Source of the DNA: Pseudomonas putida
GTDB taxonomy: Bacteria; Pseudomonadota; Gammaproteobacteria; Pseudomonadales; Pseudomonadaceae
Direction: 5' to 3'
DNA length: 64,000 nucleotides
Assembly (NCBI RefSeq): GCF_028682635.1
Contig: NZ_JANHLK010000025.1
Location: forward strand, 26,916-90,915
In this document: piece by piece, positions 58,134 through 64,000 of the stretch
Layout: each line of letters starts with the position of its first letter
Numbering within the stretch: position 1 is the first letter of the stretch
Translations under genes and position numbers: made by a program
Notes under the pieces: model-generated
The model's database searches: none
Seen by the model: the letters and a program-made list of their open reading frames with translations, nothing else
Told to the model about the DNA's origin: nothing

Positions 58134-58592
58134 TCAAATCCAGATGGCATCCCACAAGGGATAATCGCCATCCCTGGAAACCAATCCCGCCCGCAACGGA
58201 TTCATGACGATATACCTCGCCGCCCCCTTGATATCCTCATCACGCCGTAACGCTCGATCTTAATACCCCCGCTGCCACAATCGCTGCTGCTCACCGCGCA
58301 CCATATTGACCGAACGACTGCTTCTGGACTTGATGCGACACATCAACTCCGCCAGCGTCCCGTGTTTCAATTCAATCAGCCAATGCAGATGATCCGGCAT
58401 CACGACCCAGGCCATGGAAGTAATCGCCGAGCTTTCATCAGCGCAGCGCAGTTGATCCACCAACAAACGACCCAAGCGCCAGTCAGCGAACACCGGCTGG
58501 CGCTGATGAGTGACCGCCGTCAGCAGATAGAGGCGACCCTGTTCAGAAAATCTGGACTTGCGCAGGCGACACCCTTTTGCGGCGATGGGCAT
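58134..58592 (-). pseudogene. REP-associated tyrosine transposase (RAYT), interrupted by a stop codon
   Basis: The frame begins MPIAAKGCRLRKSRFSEQGR with GGAGG upstream and reads for 110 residues, including the HUH motif MPDHLHWLIELK and RIKSRSSRSVN. A TAA at 58260-58262 then interrupts it after WQRGY. The same frame continues for 41 codons: DRALRRDEDIKGAARYIVMN then PLRAGLVS and PLWDAIWI, the usual RAYT C-terminus with the likely catalytic Tyr. One nonsense change therefore separates the HUH site from the Tyr. It is adjacent to a REP pair of its probable class. Confidence 0.88.
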
Positions 58593-58756
58593 TCCGTTGC
58601 CCTCCCTGAATATGCAGATTCCGCAAGGTTAGCCCACTGATGTGAGGCCGCTGATCTGCGCGATTTCTGCATATTTCAGAGCGCCGTTACTTGGTCGGTT
58701 ACTAGGTCGGTCGCCAGCTCACTGAATGCCGCCTTGCATAATTCAGCAGCGGCGAT

Positions 58757-60532
<1,776 letters not shown>

Positions 60533-60782
60533 CCACAACGCAGTAATTGACAGGATCAGCGTACACCGACCCGAGGGTGGAACCTGTTGAATCAGAATGA
60601 GTCAGGTTAATTATGACCGTGAAGTCTAGTGCCTAGACGCTATTGGTCTAAAGTTGCGGTAGCCATGTCGGGCTATTTCTGGTCGACTGGCGATGCCGTT
60701 CAGGAGCGATCGCAGGGAGTTGTCACAGCCTGGTCACCTGATGGTTCTAATCTAGGCACACAACCTGATGAGGAGACAGGCC

Positions 60783-60962
60783 ATGTCCTTGCAACAACGC
60801 AGCGATGACAAGATTGAAGTGATCCGCACGCAGCCAGACCAGTCTCTGGGGTGCTCGATAATCGATGAACAGGGCCGCGAAGTACCGATCACTGAAAACA
60901 TGATCCAGCACGCGTGCAGCGAACTGGAGAAGCGATTGGTCAAGCCTGCCGAACAAGAGTGA
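60783..60962 (+). CDS. Small conserved hypothetical protein (59 aa)
   Basis: A 59-residue protein starting MSLQQRSDDKIEVIRTQPDQ and containing CSIIDEQGREVPITENMIQ. A strong GAGGAG lies 7 bases before the ATG, a TAATCT -10-like element lies just upstream, and a good terminator follows, so it is a well-defined independent gene. No family is recognised. Convergent with pdxB. Confidence 0.8.
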   Translation: MSLQQRSDDKIEVIRTQPDQSLGCSIIDEQGREVPITENMIQHACSELEKRLVKPAEQE

Positions 60963-60982
60963 TGTAGCCACCGTCTTCATTG

Positions 60983-61009
60983 ACCCGGCCCATTTGGGCC
61001 GGGTTTTTT
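60983..61009 (+). terminator. Rho-independent terminator of the 59-aa gene
   Basis: acccggccc / gggccgggt with a short loop, then a run of six T. It is placed between the small gene and convergent pdxB. Confidence 0.92.
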
Positions 61010-61021
61010 ATTACCCGATTT

Positions 61022-62164
61022 TCAGATAGCCGTCGCGCCCAGAGCCGCCACGATCTGCCGCAACGCCGGCGCATCCCCATCAATGCGCACCTGCAACCCG
61101 TCGATCTCGCGTCGCGAGGGATAGTTTTTGCGCAGCCCATCGAACGCCGCACGCTGCTCACTCACACTGCCCACAAGGCTGCGGCGAAAATCCGCATCGT
61201 CACGGCGCGGGTCGTACACCCCGCGGCACAACATCGCCAGGGCCCAGGCCGAATCGGTGTCCGCACTCAACGTCACCTGCGACAGCCACGGGGCTGGCAG
61301 CAAGTCGGTCAGGCTGACCTGGGGCGCTTGCCCGAGGAACTCGCAGTACGCCTGATAGATCTGCGCCGTGCCGCGTTGCTTGCCATCGAGGCTGTAGCCG
61401 GCAATGTGCGGCGTGGCCAGCACGCAGAGTTCGGCCAGGGCCACGTCGACTTCGGGCTCGGCCTCCCAGACATCGAGTACCGCCTGCAGGTCCTCGCGCT
61501 GCAGCAGCACCTGGCGCAAGGCCCGGTTGTCCACCACCGGGCCACGGCTGGCGTTGATCAGCCAGGTGCCGGGCTTGAGCTGGTTCAGGCGTTTTTCATC
61601 GAGCAGATGCCAGGTCGGCTGGGCGCCCTGCCGGGTCAATGGTGTGTGCAGGCTGATCACATCACACTGCTCGATGATCTGCTCAAGGCTGAAGTAATCG
61701 CCCCCTTCAGCGGCCTGGCGTGGCGGATCGCAGACCAGCACCTTCCAGCCCAGGCCCTGCAGGACCTTGACCAATCGTCCACCCACCTCACCAGCCCCCA
61801 CAACACCGTAAGTGCGTTGAGTCAGGTCGGCGCCTTCGATTTCAGCCAGTGTCAGCAGGCTGCCAAGCACGTAGTCGACCACGCCCCGGGCGTTGCAGCC
61901 CGGCGCGCTGGACCAGGTGATGCCGGCCTGCTGAAAGTAATCCAGGTCCAGATGATCGGTGCCGATGGTGCAGGTGCCGACGAAGCGCACCTTGCTGCCT
62001 TCCAGCAACGCACGGTCGACGCGGGTGACCGAGCGCACCAGCAACACATCGGCCTGCTCGACCGTGGCGCGGTCGATGGAGCGCCCCGGCACCCGGCGGA
62101 TTTCACCGAAATGTTCAAAGAAGGCGTCTAGCAGGGGGATATTTTCGTCGGCAACAATCAGCAT
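61022..62164 (-). CDS. pdxB: 4-phosphoerythronate dehydrogenase (PdxB)
   Basis: A 380-residue D-2-hydroxyacid dehydrogenase in pyridoxal-phosphate synthesis. It oxidises 4-phosphoerythronate. TIGTDHLDLDYFQQAG is family-specific, the Rossmann motif is YGVVGAGEVGGRLVKVLQGLG, and SRGPVVDNRAL and CVLATPHIAGYSLDGK carry the catalytic Arg/Glu/His region. The C-terminal dimerisation domain specific to PdxB is present. The N-terminus MLIVADENIPLLDAFFEHFG is typical. Confidence 0.96.
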   Translation of the reverse strand: MLIVADENIPLLDAFFEHFGEIRRVPGRSIDRATVEQADVLLVRSVTRVDRALLEGSKVRFVGTCTIGTDHLDLDYFQQAGITWSSAPGCNARGVVDYVLGSLLTLAEIEGADLTQRTYGVVGAGEVGGRLVKVLQGLGWKVLVCDPPRQAAEGGDYFSLEQIIEQCDVISLHTPLTRQGAQPTWHLLDEKRLNQLKPGTWLINASRGPVVDNRALRQVLLQREDLQAVLDVWEAEPEVDVALAELCVLATPHIAGYSLDGKQRGTAQIYQAYCEFLGQAPQVSLTDLLPAPWLSQVTLSADTDSAWALAMLCRGVYDPRRDDADFRRSLVGSVSEQRAAFDGLRKNYPSRREIDGLQVRIDGDAPALRQIVAALGATAI

Positions 62165-62231
62165 GTCAGGCTCCTTTGGCGGATCGGCAGTGTAGGCGTA
62201 GTTGACGTGTTGCGCCTAGCATCGATGCCCC

Positions 62232-62332
62232 TGTAGGAACGAGCTTGCTCGCGAAAAACCTGAGAACGCCGCGTTTATTCAGGCAGCCCTCGTCATCGTT
62301 GACCTCCATCGCGAGCAAGCTCGCTCGCACAG
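62232..62332. repeat. REP pair (inverted)
   Basis: A tgtaggaacgagcttgctcg arm and a cgagcaagctcgctcgcaca arm between divergent pdxB and the MATE gene. Both arms carry single-base departures from the usual sequence. Confidence 0.88.
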
Positions 62333-62424
62333 GATTACAAATCCCCAACACAGTCTTTTCCTGACCGCTGCGTCAATCTGTAGAATGCGCACCCGCGCAG
62401 CCAACATATTTGGACGTTTTGCCC

Positions 62425-63828
62425 TTGAACTCCGTGACCGACCACACCACCAGCCCTTCCCTCTCCCGCCCCGCCCGGGTCCGCCTGGAGCTGAAAAACC
62501 TGCTCGGCCTGGCCTTGCCGATCATGATCGCGCAACTGGCCACCACGGCGATGGGCTTCGTCGATGCGGTGATGGCCGGCCGGGTCGGGCCGCGTGACCT
62601 GGCGGCGGTGGCGCTGGGCAACTCGATCTGGGTGCCGGTGTTCCTGCTGATGACCGGCACGTTGCTGGCCACCACGCCGAAAGTCGCCCAGCGCTTCGGT
62701 GCCGGCACCCACAGCGAGATCGGCCCGATCGTGCGCCAGGCGCTGTGGCTGGCCCTGGTGGTGGGCCTGATCGCCACTGGCCTGCTGCTGGGCGCCGAAC
62801 CGGTCTTGCGGGTGATGAAGGTCGATCCCGAACTGATCGGTCCCTGCATGCAGTACCTGCACGGCATCGCCAGCGGCCTGCCGGCGGTCGCTATCTACCA
62901 TGTGCTGCGCTGCTTCAGTGACGGCCTGGGGCGCACCCGTCCGGCGATGGTACTGGGCCTGTGCGGCCTGGCGTTGAACATTCCGCTGAACTACGTGTTC
63001 ATTTATGGCCACTTCGGCGTGCCGGCCATGGGCGGCGTCGGTTGCGGCTGGGCCACGGCGATCGTGATGTGGGTGATGGCCCTGGGCATGGCCGGCTGGG
63101 AGCGCTGGGCGCCGGCGTATCAATCGAGCCAGCTGTTCAGCCGTTTCGACTGGCCGCAATGGTCGGTGATCAAGCGCCTGCTGGGCATCGGCCTGCCGAT
63201 CGGCATCGCCGTGTTCGCCGAGTCGAGCATCTTCGCGGTGATCGCCCTGCTGATCGGCAGCCTCGGCGCCACCGTGGTCGCCGGGCACCAGATCGCCCTG
63301 AACTTCAGCTCGCTGGTGTTCATGATCCCCTACTCCCTGGGCATGGCTGTGACCGTGCGCGTCGGCCAGGCGCTGGGGCGCGAGCAACCCCGGGAAGCGC
63401 GCTTCGCCGCGGGCGTCGGCATGGGCACGGCGCTGGCGTATGCCTGTCTTTCGGCGAGTTTGATGCTGTTGCTGCGTGAGCACATCGCAACCATCTACAC
63501 GGCGGACCCGACGGTGATCAGGGTGGCGGCGATGTTGATCGTGTATTCGGCGCTGTTCCAGTTCTCCGATGCGATCCAGGTCACGGCGGCCGGTGCGTTG
63601 CGCGGCTATCAGGACACCCGGGTGACGATGATCCTGACGCTGTTCGCCTACTGGGGCATCGGCCTGCCGGTGGGCTATGCCCTCGGCCTGACCGACTGGT
63701 TCGGCACGCCAAGCGGCCCGAGCGGGCTGTGGCAGGGTTTGATCGTGGGCTTGAGCTGCGCGGCATTGATGCTGTCGATCCGCCTGACGCGCAGTGCACG
63801 CAAGCGTATTCGTATCAGCCTGAAATGA
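62425..63828 (+). CDS. MATE-family multidrug efflux pump
   Basis: About 467 residues and 12 predicted TMs. The NorM-type pattern is clear: LALPIMIAQLATTAMGFVDAVMAGRVGPRDLAAVALG in TM1-2, LLATTPKVAQRFGAGTHSEI, and VAGHQIALNFSSLVFMIPYSLGMAVTVRVGQALG in the second half. It exchanges cationic drugs for H+ or Na+, similar to PmpM of P. aeruginosa. No ATG is near the N-terminus. TTG at 62425 with GGACG upstream is the best start; TTG 62410 and GTG 62434 are alternatives. Confidence 0.92.
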   Translation: MNSVTDHTTSPSLSRPARVRLELKNLLGLALPIMIAQLATTAMGFVDAVMAGRVGPRDLAAVALGNSIWVPVFLLMTGTLLATTPKVAQRFGAGTHSEIGPIVRQALWLALVVGLIATGLLLGAEPVLRVMKVDPELIGPCMQYLHGIASGLPAVAIYHVLRCFSDGLGRTRPAMVLGLCGLALNIPLNYVFIYGHFGVPAMGGVGCGWATAIVMWVMALGMAGWERWAPAYQSSQLFSRFDWPQWSVIKRLLGIGLPIGIAVFAESSIFAVIALLIGSLGATVVAGHQIALNFSSLVFMIPYSLGMAVTVRVGQALGREQPREARFAAGVGMGTALAYACLSASLMLLLREHIATIYTADPTVIRVAAMLIVYSALFQFSDAIQVTAAGALRGYQDTRVTMILTLFAYWGIGLPVGYALGLTDWFGTPSGPSGLWQGLIVGLSCAALMLSIRLTRSARKRIRISLK

Positions 63829-63831
63829 CCT

Positions 63832-63921
63832 TGTAGGAGCGAGCTTGCTCGCGAAGGCGGTGTGTCCGTCAACATTGATGGTGGCTGATAGGCCGTCTTC
63901 GCTGGCAAGCCAGCTCCTACA
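63832..63921. repeat. REP pair (inverted)
   Basis: A tgtaggagcgagcttgctcg arm and a gctggcaagccagctcctaca arm directly after the MATE gene. Confidence 0.9.
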
Positions 63922-63950
63922 AGGTTTTGTGGCTCAATCGGATATGACCT

Positions 63951-64000
63951 TGTAGGAGCGAGCTTGCTCGCGAAGGCGGTGTGTCAGTCAACATTGATGC
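63951..64000 (+). repeat. REP element, truncated by window end
   Basis: A second copy of the preceding left arm. About 56 bases starting at atgacct (63945) are nearly identical to 63826-63881, one substitution noted. The partner arm lies outside the window. Confidence 0.85.

Noticed and set aside
58134..58592. Treating the 110-residue RAYT frame as a complete gene
   Set aside because: The conserved RAYT C-terminus continues in the same frame right after the stop, so it is a nonsense-interrupted gene.

Overview
The window is a chromosomal segment of a Pseudomonas of the fluorescens/putida type. It has high-GC coding DNA, many REP/REPIN palindromes of the family typical of fluorescent pseudomonads, and core gene neighbourhoods known from the genus: tal-rssC-rssB-mlaA, queF with cupredoxin-copRS, lolCDE-pilZ-glpQ-sthA, gap-mfd-csiV, mtiP-nagZ-psrA-lexA-sulA, topA, fadBA, usp-uup-slt, pdxB and a MATE pump. 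No rRNA, tRNA, CRISPR array, prophage or intact transposon was seen.

Layout. 1-5.9 kb: end of a metallothionein gene, a paired small DMT (YdcZ/DUF606) transporter operon with a divergent LysR regulator, a Na+/H+ antiporter-family permease and a chemoreceptor. 6.2-11.2 kb: transaldolase, an RssB-type PP2C response regulator with its STAS partner, MlaA, a degenerate HAD protein and a small DUF4404 protein. 11.3-15 kb: QueF and a copper locus (cupredoxin facing copRS, with a CopR box between them). 15-22.5 kb: lipoprotein release (LolCDE), a PilZ protein, a glycerophosphodiesterase, the soluble transhydrogenase and an orphan ApbE.

22.5-31.5 kb is the accessory part. A tight four-gene operon encodes an HlyD-type periplasmic adaptor, an exported (alpha/alpha)-barrel-like protein, a cellulose-synthase-like GT2 with a C-terminal PilZ domain, and a TolC/OprM-type outer-membrane lipoprotein. 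I read it as a c-di-GMP-linked exopolysaccharide synthesis and export system that is not a standard bcs, alg, psl or pel locus. Beside it, in AT-rich DNA, lies an orphan type VI secretion cargo module: a PAAR protein with a toxin-44-like C-terminus and two tandem membrane-anchored putative immunity proteins. The remnant of a second toxin end lies between the immunity genes, and two very small ORFs precede the toxin.

31.5-64 kb returns to core functions: gap, mfd, a SNF2/SWIM helicase, purine salvage, cell-wall recycling, PsrA, the SOS regulator LexA with SulA, topoisomerase I, the fatty-acid oxidation complex FadBA, a stress protein, the ABC-F protein Uup, lytic transglycosylase Slt, an ABC exporter, PdxB and a MATE pump. 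A REP-associated tyrosine transposase gene with a nonsense codon lies next to a REP pair of a second class. Regulatory sites that can be read directly are two LexA boxes, two overlapping PsrA boxes, a CopR box, several rho-independent terminators and one intergenic small-RNA candidate. Family names and comparisons with P. aeruginosa gene order come from memory, not from searches.
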